A stretch of DNA of 45,408 nucleotides, from contig JAKSRP010000011.1 in assembly GCA_024403555.1 (NCBI GenBank), positions 1 through 45,408 on the forward strand, written 5' to 3'. Shown one piece after another: positions 35,409 to 43,254 of the stretch. Every line of letters starts with the position of its first letter. The first letter of the stretch is position 1. The notes beneath the pieces are model-generated. The model ran no database searches and was not told where the DNA came from. It saw only the letters and a list, made by a program, of their open reading frames with translations. The position numbers and the translations under genes were made by a program. Source of the stretch: Lachnospiraceae bacterium (lineage in GTDB: Bacteria > Bacillota > Clostridia > Lachnospirales > Lachnospiraceae).

Positions 35409-36640
35409 GATTCGTAGTACTTGGAGCAAGTGCAGCAGGCACAAATGTGGTTCGCAAGCTTCGTGAATTAAATAAAGACGCAGAAATCATCATGGTTTCT
35501 GAAGATACTTCCATCTATTCGAGATGTATCTTATATCATCATTTAAAGGGTGAAAGAACATTAGAAGAGTTAAACTTTGTTGGTCCATGTTTTGAAGAAC
35601 GTATGAATATTACCTGGATCAACGGCGTTCGAGCAACTGGTGTGGATATTGAAAACAAGAGAGTGCTTTTCTCTGATAACAGAAGCATCGAGTATGACAA
35701 GTTATGTATCGCAACTGGTTCTCATCCAAACTTCTTCCCAATTCCAGGGCTAAGAGAAGGGATGAATATCACAGGTTTCCGTAATTTTGTTGACGTAGAA
35801 TTTATCGAAGAACGTTTGGAAGCAGCAGAAAATATCTTTGTTATGGGTGCAGGTCTTGTCGGTATCGACGTAGTGGCAGGTCTTCTTCCACATGGCAAGA
35901 ATATCACTTTAGTGGATATGGCTCCTTATATGTTAGGAATCCAGCTGGATGACTATTCTGCAGGCGTTTATGGCAGAATGTTTGCAGAAAAAGGTGTAAA
36001 GCAGTATTACAATATGGGAGCAAAAGAATTCGTTTTAGATGAAAATGGCAATTGCTACAAAGTAATCTTAAATGATGGCACAGAAATTGACACAGACTTA
36101 GTCATCAACTGTGCAGGTGTACGTGCAAATGTGGAATTCTTAGAAGGCTCTGGTATCGAATGTGATAAGTTTGGCCTTGTCTTTGATGAAAAGGGCCAGA
36201 CAAATGTTCCTGACATTTATGGTGCAGGTGATGTATCCGGCAGAGCTCCAATCTGGCCGGTAGCAGTAAAAGAGGGCATGATTGCTGCTTATAATATGAG
36301 CGGCATTGAAAAATCCATGGACGATTTCTTTGCAAGCAAATCCACTATGAATTTCCTGGGTCTGCCATCCATGTCTCTTGGACAGGCAAACCGTTACGAT
36401 GATACATACACCGAAGAAATTTACAAAGATGAAGAAAAAGGTATTTATAAAAAAGTGGTACATAAGGACGGTGTCATCACAGGCGCAATCCTTCAGGGAG
36501 ATTTATCTTATTCCGGTGTATTAACTCAGTTGATTCGTCGTAAGATCGATGTCTCTAGGATCAAAAAACCACTTTTTGAGGTGGATTATTCCGATTTCTT
36601 CCACATGAAAGATAATTTCGAATTTTTCTATGAAGATTAA
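35405..36640 (+). CDS. FAD/NAD(P)-dependent oxidoreductase (NarC-like)
   Basis: A 411-residue pyridine nucleotide-disulfide oxidoreductase family flavoprotein. The first dinucleotide motif is VLGASAAG (5-12), the second is MGAGLVGID (near 147), and the FAD motif is IYGAGDVSG (near 272). C41 in YSRCILYHH aligns with the redox Cys of NADH oxidase/CoA-disulfide reductases. It probably oxidises NAD(P)H and feeds the ferredoxin. ATG 35405 overlaps the previous stop (ATGA); an upstream in-frame ATG at 35354 would overlap too far. Confidence 0.85.
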   Translation: MRFVVLGASAAGTNVVRKLRELNKDAEIIMVSEDTSIYSRCILYHHLKGERTLEELNFVGPCFEERMNITWINGVRATGVDIENKRVLFSDNRSIEYDKLCIATGSHPNFFPIPGLREGMNITGFRNFVDVEFIEERLEAAENIFVMGAGLVGIDVVAGLLPHGKNITLVDMAPYMLGIQLDDYSAGVYGRMFAEKGVKQYYNMGAKEFVLDENGNCYKVILNDGTEIDTDLVINCAGVRANVEFLEGSGIECDKFGLVFDEKGQTNVPDIYGAGDVSGRAPIWPVAVKEGMIAAYNMSGIEKSMDDFFASKSTMNFLGLPSMSLGQANRYDDTYTEEIYKDEEKGIYKKVVHKDGVITGAILQGDLSYSGVLTQLIRRKIDVSRIKKPLFEVDYSDFFHMKDNFEFFYED

Positions 36641-36673
36641 GTGTGGAAGATTGCATAGAAAGGTATAAAAATT

Positions 36674-37603
36674 ATGGAAAGAATTGAAAGAATGCCAGTG
36701 CCAGTGCTCCCTACTTTTGTAGGGGCGCTGACCTTAAGTAATGTGTATGCAGGCATGAATTATGCCTGGGTACGTCATCTGACCATGTGGGCAGCAACTG
36801 CTGTTCTTCTGGTTTATATTGTCAAAATTATCTCATACCCGGCAACCTGCAAGAAGGAATATGATACCGTTGTTCCTTGCTCTCTCTATGCAGGTTTTAC
36901 CATGGTAATGATGATTTTAGGTAGTTATTATTTTGATTATGTCCCAATGCTTGGAAAAACATTGTGGACGATTGGCCTTTGTGTTCATACTGTGCACATC
37001 CTCCTTTTCACTTATAAAAATGTAATTAAAAAGCGTGATATCAACACATTTGTGCCAAGCTGGTTTGTAACATATAATGGGATTATGGTAAGCTGCGTTG
37101 TCGGCGCATTTATGAACGCAGCAGGAATCCTTAAGTATGTGGTTTATTATGGAATCATCATTTATCTGATTATCATTCCAATCATGATCTACCGCCTTCT
37201 TACAGTAGAAGTGAAAGCACCTGTTTATCACACTATGGCAGTTGTGCTTGCACCTTGTTCTCTCTGTGTAGTAAGCTATTTAAATGTGATTCCTGAACCA
37301 AACCAGAAATTAGTATTCTTCCTCTATGCATGTGTCCTTGCATCTTTGCTTTTCATTATTGTGAAGCTGCCAAAATTCTTCGCATTCCCATTCGCACCGG
37401 GCTTTGCAGGCATGACCTTCCCAATGGCAATCGGTACGGTTGCAACTAACAAGATGACAGGATATCTTGCAGCAATTGGAAATGAAAAGCTGGCAGGCTA
37501 TACAGCTCAGCTTTCCGGTATCCAGCTTTATCTTACATCCATGATCATTGGTTTTGTATTATTAAATTTCCTGATCATGGCATTAAAGATCGAGCGTAAA
37601 TAA
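36674..37603 (+). CDS. TDT family transporter (TehA/SLAC1-like)
   Basis: A 309-residue membrane protein with about ten hydrophobic segments and the family motif FPFAPGFAGMTFPMAI near the C-terminal third. The TDT family includes tellurite-resistance TehA, malate transporters, plant anion channels and the fungal sulfite pump Ssu1. Lying 33 bp after the NarC-like gene, it probably moves an anion of the pathway: substrate oxyanion in, or sulfite or nitrite out. No FocA/NirC or NarK gene was seen here. Confidence 0.82.
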   Translation: MERIERMPVPVLPTFVGALTLSNVYAGMNYAWVRHLTMWAATAVLLVYIVKIISYPATCKKEYDTVVPCSLYAGFTMVMMILGSYYFDYVPMLGKTLWTIGLCVHTVHILLFTYKNVIKKRDINTFVPSWFVTYNGIMVSCVVGAFMNAAGILKYVVYYGIIIYLIIIPIMIYRLLTVEVKAPVYHTMAVVLAPCSLCVVSYLNVIPEPNQKLVFFLYACVLASLLFIIVKLPKFFAFPFAPGFAGMTFPMAIGTVATNKMTGYLAAIGNEKLAGYTAQLSGIQLYLTSMIIGFVLLNFLIMALKIERK

Positions 37604-37644
37604 TAATTTAGAAAAACGGTATAATTTTATATAGGAACAACAGT

Positions 37645-38199
37645 ATGAAAATCGCAGGATATATTTTAAGCGGTGGGAAAAACAGCCGCATGCAGGGCAG
37701 GAAGAAACTGTTTCTGACTTTTCAAAAAACTCCATTTTACACACACATTATAAAAGCCATGAGCTCGTTACACGCCATTTATTTATCTGTAGATCAGATA
37801 GCCCCTTATGAAGAAACTGGCCTTCCGCTCATAAAAGATATTTATCCTGAAATTGGACCTGTTGGAGGTATCTATACAGGCCTTATAAAATGTGAGGAAG
37901 ATGCACTTTTTGTAACGGCCTGTGATATGCCTTTGATCAAAAAAGAACATGTAGAAACACTAATAGAAATATTTGAGAAGAATGAAGACTGTGTTGTCAT
38001 TGCCCAAAGTGGTGGCCGCCTTCACCCTCTGTTCGGCATTTATCCAAAATCTATTCTTCCGGTTCTTACCTCCATGATCGAGGAAGAAAATTATCGTGTT
38101 CGCGATGTGGCAAAACGGACAAAAACCATCGTGGTAACACTGCCGGAGGATGGTTCACTGAAGAATATCAACACACCAAAGGAGTATGAAGATGTATAG
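37645..38199 (+). CDS. mobA: Molybdenum cofactor guanylyltransferase
   Basis: A 184-residue enzyme that attaches GMP to molybdopterin, giving the MGD form required by the NarA-like protein. The nucleotide-binding loop is LSGGKNSRMQGRKKL (a slightly long variant), and CDMPLI supplies the metal Asp. It follows the transporter by 41 bp and overlaps moeA by 8 bp. Confidence 0.92.
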   Translation: MKIAGYILSGGKNSRMQGRKKLFLTFQKTPFYTHIIKAMSSLHAIYLSVDQIAPYEETGLPLIKDIYPEIGPVGGIYTGLIKCEEDALFVTACDMPLIKKEHVETLIEIFEKNEDCVVIAQSGGRLHPLFGIYPKSILPVLTSMIEEENYRVRDVAKRTKTIVVTLPEDGSLKNINTPKEYEDV

Positions 38200-39391
38200 T
38201 GTGGAAGAAGCAAGAGATGTGCTTGTGGCACACTCAAAAGTCATAACAAAAACGACATATCTGCCTCTGCTTTCCTGTCTTGGAAAGGTTTTGGCTGAGG
38301 ATGCAAGAGCAGTCTATGATCAGCCACCATTTCCAAGATCTCCATTAGATGGCTACGCCTTAAGGGGCGAGGAAACAAATGGTGCATCAAAAGAATCTCC
38401 AAAGCAGTTTCGTGTGATTGGAAAAATATATGCGGGACAGTGTTTTGATGGAAAAGTGGGTGCAGGTGAAGCAGTTCGTATCATGACCGGAGCACCAATT
38501 CCAGAAGGTGCCAATACCGTTATTCGTCAGGAATGGACGGATTTTGGTGAAGATGTGGTGGAAATATACGGCCAGTCAAAGCCATTTTCTGACTATTGTC
38601 CGCAAGGCGAAGACTATCAGGCAGGCGATGTCCTGATCAAAAAAGGTTCTGTTATTGACGGAACGTCGATTGCTATTTTAGCAAGTCTTGGGTATGCTCA
38701 GTGCCTTGTCTATGAAGCTCCCCGTGTAGGAATCATTTCCACAGGGGACGAGGTCATCGAACCCGGAAGTTCGATGATTCCTGGAAAAATCTATGATTCC
38801 AATTTAAACTATATCTGTGCCCGCCTTTTAGAGAAGGGATGTCAGCCAATGTTTGCCATCCACGCTAAGGATGACCCGGCAAATGTATCCGACATCATTA
38901 AAAAACTGGCGCCTGAGTGTGACCTGATTATCACCACGGGAGGTGTATCTGTGGGAGAAAAGGACATTATGCACGAGGTCGAGGAGCTTGTGGCAACGAA
39001 GAAGCTGTTTTGGAAAGTGAAAATTAAGCCTGGAGCACCAACCCTTTCTTTTATCTGTGGGGAGACACCTGTGGTCTGCTTGTCCGGCAATCCTTTTGGT
39101 GCAGCAGCCAATTTTGAGCTGCTTGTCCGTCCAATTCTCTATAAAATGACTGGAAATCCAGTATGGAACATGCCAGTGCTCCATATGGAAATCCAGAACG
39201 ATTTTAAGAAGGGACGTTGCCGAAGATTTCTCCGTGCTCATTATGAGAATGACAAGGTATGGCTGCCTGAGGGCAATCATGCTTCCGGTGCTATTTCCTC
39301 TATGCTTGGATGTAACTGTTTGGTGGAAATATCAGAAAGTGCGGAGCATGGAGTATCAAAAGGAGATATCGTATGTGTGCATCTTTTATAA
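38192..39391 (+). CDS. moeA: Molybdopterin molybdenumtransferase
   Basis: A 399-residue MoeA that inserts molybdate into adenylated molybdopterin. Visible are RSPLDGYALRGE (near 51), the GAPIPEGANTVIRQE segment (near 98), the MoCF domain with STGDEV (near 187) and TTGGVSVGEKD (near 248), and CLSGNPFG (near 294). ATG 38192 is preferred to ATG 38186 because GGAG at 38181 then has normal spacing. The 3' end overlaps mobB by 19 bp. Confidence 0.93.
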   Translation: MYSVEEARDVLVAHSKVITKTTYLPLLSCLGKVLAEDARAVYDQPPFPRSPLDGYALRGEETNGASKESPKQFRVIGKIYAGQCFDGKVGAGEAVRIMTGAPIPEGANTVIRQEWTDFGEDVVEIYGQSKPFSDYCPQGEDYQAGDVLIKKGSVIDGTSIAILASLGYAQCLVYEAPRVGIISTGDEVIEPGSSMIPGKIYDSNLNYICARLLEKGCQPMFAIHAKDDPANVSDIIKKLAPECDLIITTGGVSVGEKDIMHEVEELVATKKLFWKVKIKPGAPTLSFICGETPVVCLSGNPFGAAANFELLVRPILYKMTGNPVWNMPVLHMEIQNDFKKGRCRRFLRAHYENDKVWLPEGNHASGAISSMLGCNCLVEISESAEHGVSKGDIVCVHLL

Positions 39392-39792
39392 AGAAACCAC
39401 TATTTTACTGTATCAGTGGATATAAGAATTCAGGGAAGACGACCTTGATTACGAAACTTATTCCGGAACTGACTGGCAGAGGCTATAAAGTTGCAGTTAT
39501 CAAGCATGATGGGCATGATTTCGAACCAGATGTGCCGGGAACCGACAGCTTCCGTCATCGTGAAGCAGGAGCTTATGGAACGGCGGTATTCTCTGGAAAG
39601 CGGATGATGATCACGAAGGAATGTACGGGCATTGATGAGACGATTCTTGCTAAGGCATTTCCTGAGGCGGATGTTATTCTCATCGAAGGTTTGAAATACA
39701 GTCATTATCCAAAATATATATGTGATTATCCCAACGAACTGCCTGTGGATGTAAAGGAACTGGCAGATGAAATCGAAGGATTGCTGAAATAA
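39373..39792 (+). CDS. mobB: Molybdopterin-guanine dinucleotide biosynthesis protein MobB
   Basis: A 139-residue P-loop GTPase that assists MobA. Walker A is GYKNSGKTTL (residues 16-25), followed by VIKHDGHDFE and VILIEGLKYS. AAGGAG lies just before the start, inside moeA. It is the last gene of the asr/nar-like/moco island. Confidence 0.92.
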   Translation: MCASFIKKPLFYCISGYKNSGKTTLITKLIPELTGRGYKVAVIKHDGHDFEPDVPGTDSFRHREAGAYGTAVFSGKRMMITKECTGIDETILAKAFPEADVILIEGLKYSHYPKYICDYPNELPVDVKELADEIEGLLK

Positions 39793-39800
39793 AGAATTTC

Positions 39801-39832
39801 ATGGCAGGAGCCTGTGGCTTCTGCCATTTTCT
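39801..39832 (+). terminator. Terminator of the asr/nar/moco operon
   Basis: Stem ATGGCAG (39801-39807)/CTGCCAT (39821-39827), extended by AGCC/GGCT around a TGT loop, followed by TTT. It ends the roughly 9.8-kb operon. Confidence 0.8.
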
Positions 39833-39901
39833 ATGTAAAAATGAGCCACTGATGTCGCTATGTGGTATAATGAAGATAAGAAAAACTTTGAGGTAAGACG
39901 T

Positions 39902-40588
39902 ATGAAAATCATCGCTAAAATCCACACTGATTTTCCAGAAAAGTTCGGTATTCCCCGTCAAAGCGGCCTTGTCAATGAAGTGAAGGGGCGCATCATCTTT
40001 GAACCGGAATTTCGCAATCCGGAGATTATAAAAGGATTAGAAGATTTCAATTATATATGGCTTTTGTGGCAGTTTGACGATGGCAAACGAAAGAATTGGT
40101 CTGCTACCGTGAAACCGCCAAGATTAGGTGGGAATGTGCGAAAGGGTGTATTTGCAACCAGATCGCCATTTCGACCAAATCCGATCGGCCTGTCATCTGT
40201 AAAGCTTGAGAGGATTGAATTGACAGAAGAAGGGCCAGTGCTTATTGTGGCAGGGGCGGATCTTCGTGACCAGACCCCGATTTATGATATCAAGCCCTAT
40301 CTTCCTTATGTAGATATTCATGAAGATGCCGTGGATGGCTTTGCCGGAGAGGTAAAGGAATATCGACTAATTGTCAAGGTGACGGATGAGGCTGAAAAAC
40401 AGCTTGAGAAAGTGTATTCAAAAGAGCAGCAGGAGACGATCAAAAAGCTGCTTGAACAAGATCCAAGACCATCCTATCATAATGATCCGACTAGAGTGTA
40501 TGGCATGGCCTATGCCGGTTGGGATATACATTTTTGTGTGAAGGGAGAAATCCTTACCATTCTTGAGGTGACCAGATATAATAAATAA
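39902..40588 (+). CDS. trmO: tRNA (t6A37) N6-methyltransferase TrmO
   Basis: A 228-residue SAM-dependent TsaA/TrmO (YaeB) family enzyme that methylates t6A at position 37 of threonine tRNA. Diagnostic motifs are FGIPRQSGL near 16, ATRSPFRPNPIGLSS near 86 and DLRDQTPIYDIKPY near 122. ATG 39902 follows GAGGT; the in-frame ATG at 39860 overlaps a -10-like TATAAT (39866-39871) and is unlikely. Confidence 0.92.
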   Translation: MKIIAKIHTDFPEKFGIPRQSGLVNEVKGRIIFEPEFRNPEIIKGLEDFNYIWLLWQFDDGKRKNWSATVKPPRLGGNVRKGVFATRSPFRPNPIGLSSVKLERIELTEEGPVLIVAGADLRDQTPIYDIKPYLPYVDIHEDAVDGFAGEVKEYRLIVKVTDEAEKQLEKVYSKEQQETIKKLLEQDPRPSYHNDPTRVYGMAYAGWDIHFCVKGEILTILEVTRYNK

Positions 40589-40613
40589 ATTTGAAGTACC
40601 CAGATATAATAAA
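40567..40613 (+). repeat. Partial duplication of the trmO 3' end
   Basis: A 23-bp segment at the end of trmO (ending in CCAGATATAATAAA) is repeated immediately after the stop codon with three mismatches. In the corresponding frame the second copy reads EVPRYNK beside the genuine EVTRYNK. Confidence 0.7.
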
Positions 40614-40672
40614 TTTGAGCTGACGAACGATACGAAATAAAAGATATTCTTAATTGAAACAGGAGAAAAAAC

Positions 40673-41413
40673 ATGGTTTTATTCTTAACCAGCAGTCCAT
40701 GCGATGACGATGTGCCAGCACATATGCATTTGCCATGCTGCTACTTTACCCGCAACGAATTTGTTGCCAACCTAAAAAAATACTGGAAACAGGATTCTCA
40801 TGTGGTCATCATCGCAGCCAATTCAGATGCCTATGATCTTAATGACGAGATGGCTTTCACCTTTCGAAGATGCTTCTTCTATCATGGAATGGTGCCGGAA
40901 ACCTATATCCTTTTGGATGGAAGAAACAAAGAGCAGACCAAAGAATTAGTGGAACGGGCTGACTTTATCATCTTAGGTGGCGGTCATGTACCAACAGAGA
41001 TGAAATTTTTCAATGAAATTCACTTGAGAGAATACATGAAGGAATTTGATGGAGTGGTTATGGGAATTTCCGCAGGCTCCATGAATACAGCCGAAAGAGT
41101 CTATGCTATGCCAGAAGAACCAGGGGAAGGCATTGATCCTCACTTCGTGAAGCATTTTCCAGGGCTTGGTCTTACCAAATATAATATTATTCCCCATTAT
41201 AACAGGGAAAAAGATAGCATATTAGATGGATTCAAGCTGGTTGAAGAACTGATCTACCCGGACAGCCATGGTGAAGAATACTATGTTTTAAATGATGGAA
41301 GCTATATTCTGCAGGTTGATGGGGATGCGAAACTTTATGGCGACGCATGGATCATACATGATGGCAGACTCAACAAAATCTGTGACGAAGAAGAATCTAT
41401 AGAATTAGATTGA
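40673..41413 (+). CDS. Peptidase S51 family protein (dipeptidase E-like)
   Basis: A 246-residue cytosolic serine peptidase of the PepE type. The nucleophile Ser133 lies in GISAGSMN, His175 in IIPHYN, and LGGGHVP (101-107) contributes to the oxyanion site. PepE releases N-terminal Asp from dipeptides; this specificity is not certain here. GGAG precedes the ATG. Confidence 0.87.
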   Translation: MVLFLTSSPCDDDVPAHMHLPCCYFTRNEFVANLKKYWKQDSHVVIIAANSDAYDLNDEMAFTFRRCFFYHGMVPETYILLDGRNKEQTKELVERADFIILGGGHVPTEMKFFNEIHLREYMKEFDGVVMGISAGSMNTAERVYAMPEEPGEGIDPHFVKHFPGLGLTKYNIIPHYNREKDSILDGFKLVEELIYPDSHGEEYYVLNDGSYILQVDGDAKLYGDAWIIHDGRLNKICDEEESIELD

Positions 41414-41462
41414 TTGATAGAAATATTGCATAGAATAATATCCATAGAAAGGAGAATGACTT

Positions 41463-42176
41463 ATGACAAACAATACACCAACCCCTCATAATCGTGCAGT
41501 ATACGGCGATTTTGCAAAAACAGTGATTATGCCAGGAGATCCTTTACGTGCAAAATACATTGCAGAAAACTTTTTAGACAATGCGAAATTAGTGACCGAT
41601 GTCAGAAATATGCTCGGCTATACAGGTGAGTACAAAGGAAAGAAAGTTTCCGTCATGGGTCACGGCATGGGTATGCCATCCGCAGGCATTTACACCTATG
41701 AGCTCTTCAATTTTTATGGAGTGGATACGATTATCCGAATCGGAACTGCCGGTGCGGTAAGTGAAAATACAAAAGTAGGCGATGTGATCATTGCACAGGG
41801 CGCATGTACCGACTCAAATTATATGAGTACGTATCACTTGAGAGGAACATTTGCTCCAATCGCGGATTTTGAACTTTCGGTGGCAGCTTATAATAAAGCG
41901 AAGGAACTTGGCATCTCTGTTGCAGCAGGAAATGTTTTGTCCAAGGACCATTTTTACGAAGAGTTCCCGGAAGAGGATAGAAACTGGGCGAAATTTGGCG
42001 TACTTGCAATGGAAATGGAAATCGCAGCCGTGTATACAGAAGCAGCAAGAGCAGGCAAGAAAGCTGTTGCTATGGTAACTGTTTCGGACAATCCATTTAC
42101 CGGAGAAGGCATGACTTCAGAAGAAAGACAGACCACGCTTCATGATATGATTCGAATTGCTTTGGAAATTGCATAA
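41463..42176 (+). CDS. deoD: Purine nucleoside phosphorylase, DeoD type
   Basis: Phosphorolyses purine (deoxy)nucleosides to base and (deoxy)ribose-1-phosphate. The 237-residue product has MPGDPLRAKYIAENFL, GHGMGMPSAGIYTYEL and the nucleoside-binding MEMEIAAVY, as in hexameric DeoD. AAAGGAG precedes the start. It lies 49 bp after the peptidase gene and is possibly cotranscribed. Confidence 0.95.
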   Translation: MTNNTPTPHNRAVYGDFAKTVIMPGDPLRAKYIAENFLDNAKLVTDVRNMLGYTGEYKGKKVSVMGHGMGMPSAGIYTYELFNFYGVDTIIRIGTAGAVSENTKVGDVIIAQGACTDSNYMSTYHLRGTFAPIADFELSVAAYNKAKELGISVAAGNVLSKDHFYEEFPEEDRNWAKFGVLAMEMEIAAVYTEAARAGKKAVAMVTVSDNPFTGEGMTSEERQTTLHDMIRIALEIA

Positions 42177-42198
42177 ATGGTCTGTTTTGTGTTATAAT
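42169..42198 (+). promoter_or_regulatory. Promoter of small membrane protein gene
   Basis: TTGCAT (42169-42174), 18-bp spacer, TATAAT (42193-42198), overlapping the end of deoD. Confidence 0.55.
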
Positions 42199-42248
42199 AT
42201 ACGAAATATATGAATTTCGAAGAATATAAGAACGCAAAGAGGTAGGTT

Positions 42249-42524
42249 ATGATTAAGAATCATGAACGATGGTCAATATTTTTATTTCTCATCGTATTTA
42301 TTTTGGCAGTAGTAGAATTTTTTATTCTTCCGGATGGAATTGCACTTGGCCTGTTTGGAAGTATCAGGCATTATTATCGAATGAAACCTTTATTTATGGT
42401 TGTTCCCGTTTTGATCGGCAGTCTTGGATCAGGTATGGTCCATCATGGTACTGTTCGAAAAGGTATGATCATTTATGTGGTATCTATGGTAGTATTTGCA
42501 GTGAATTTAATATTCCAGCTATAA
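42249..42524 (+). CDS. Small membrane protein of unknown function
   Basis: A 91-residue protein not assigned to a family with confidence. It has three hydrophobic segments (about 9-26, 46-62 and 72-90) separated by short basic loops (HYYRMK, HHGTVRK). A ribosome site AAGAGGTAGG precedes the start, and a terminator follows, so it is likely a real single-gene unit. Confidence 0.65.
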   Translation: MIKNHERWSIFLFLIVFILAVVEFFILPDGIALGLFGSIRHYYRMKPLFMVVPVLIGSLGSGMVHHGTVRKGMIIYVVSMVVFAVNLIFQL

Positions 42525-42530
42525 TAACAG

Positions 42531-42562
42531 GACTGTTGCATGCAATGTGTAACAGTCTTTTG
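42531..42562 (+). terminator. Terminator after small membrane protein gene
   Basis: Stem GACTGTT (42531-42537)/AACAGTC (42551-42557) followed by TTTTG. Confidence 0.75.
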
Positions 42563-42606
42563 TAATATACATGCGTTCACCGATGAATTACTAAGAGGTA
42601 ACAAAA

Positions 42607-42810
42607 ATGGCAGAAAAGAAAGAGAAAAAAACGGTTTACGGGACTTGTGAGACCTGTGTTTATTTTAGCTATGACGAAGAGTATCAAGAGTATGTCTGTG
42701 ACGTGAATATGGACGAGGATGAATACTGTCGCATGCTTTCTTCTAAGGACTATCAGTGCAAGTTCTGGAGAGATGGCAACGACTATAAAGTGGTAGCAAA
42801 ACAGATGTAA
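42607..42810 (+). CDS. DUF6472 family small Cys-rich protein
   Basis: A 67-residue protein with four spaced cysteines in the front and middle (CETC, VCDV, YCRM) and one near the end (QCKFW), acidic overall, and ending in KVVAKQM. The pattern fits DUF6472, common in Lachnospiraceae and related Clostridia, and suggests a metal-binding knuckle. The function is unknown. AGAGGT precedes the ATG. Confidence 0.78.
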   Translation: MAEKKEKKTVYGTCETCVYFSYDEEYQEYVCDVNMDEDEYCRMLSSKDYQCKFWRDGNDYKVVAKQM

Positions 42811-42868
42811 CTTTGATAAAATATAAGTATCAAAAACGTGAAAATATACTTTTAAAGGAGGTTTTATT

Positions 42869-43237
42869 ATGGACAAAATCGGAGTAAATGTAAAAAGACT
42901 TTTATTAGCAGGACTTGGAACAGTAGCTACAACAGCTGAAAAATCCAAGGAAATCGTAGATGGATTAGTTGAAAAAGGAGAACTTACTTTTGAACAGGGT
43001 AAATCCTTAAACAGCGAATTAAAACACAATGTAACAAAGACAGTAAGACAGAAAGTAAAAGATAACTTCTCTGTAAATGTTGTTCCTGAAAATCCAGAAG
43101 ATTTAACTGATATTGTTGATGTAATGACAAAAGAACAGTTAGAAGCTTTAAAGAACAAAATTGCTGAAGTAGAAAGCAAAGCAGAAGAAGTAGTTGTAGA
43201 AGCAGAAGAAGTTGTAGAAGAAGCAACAGAAGAATAG
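42869..43237 (+). CDS. Phasin-like protein
   Basis: A 122-residue, mostly alpha-helical protein resembling the phasin/PhaI-like group. It has an amphipathic N-terminal helix, a KGELTFEQGKSLNSEL turn typical of the family, and a C-terminal tail (about 95-122) almost wholly of Glu, Val and Ala that should form a charged coiled coil. AAAGGAGG precedes the start. It sits 17 bp before the UbiB-kinase gene, a conserved pairing in Clostridia; no polyhydroxyalkanoate genes are nearby. Confidence 0.75.
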   Translation: MDKIGVNVKRLLLAGLGTVATTAEKSKEIVDGLVEKGELTFEQGKSLNSELKHNVTKTVRQKVKDNFSVNVVPENPEDLTDIVDVMTKEQLEALKNKIAEVESKAEEVVVEAEEVVEEATEE

Positions 43238-43254
43238 GATTTTAAAAAAGTTAC

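Noticed and set aside
38828..39280. 150-codon antisense frame within moeA
   Set aside because: Shadow of a conserved moeA coding region without family features of its own.
42269..42565. 98-codon frame overlapping the small membrane protein gene
   Set aside because: No ribosome binding site, Ser/Tyr/Cys-rich shadow of 42249-42524, and it runs through the terminator hairpin.
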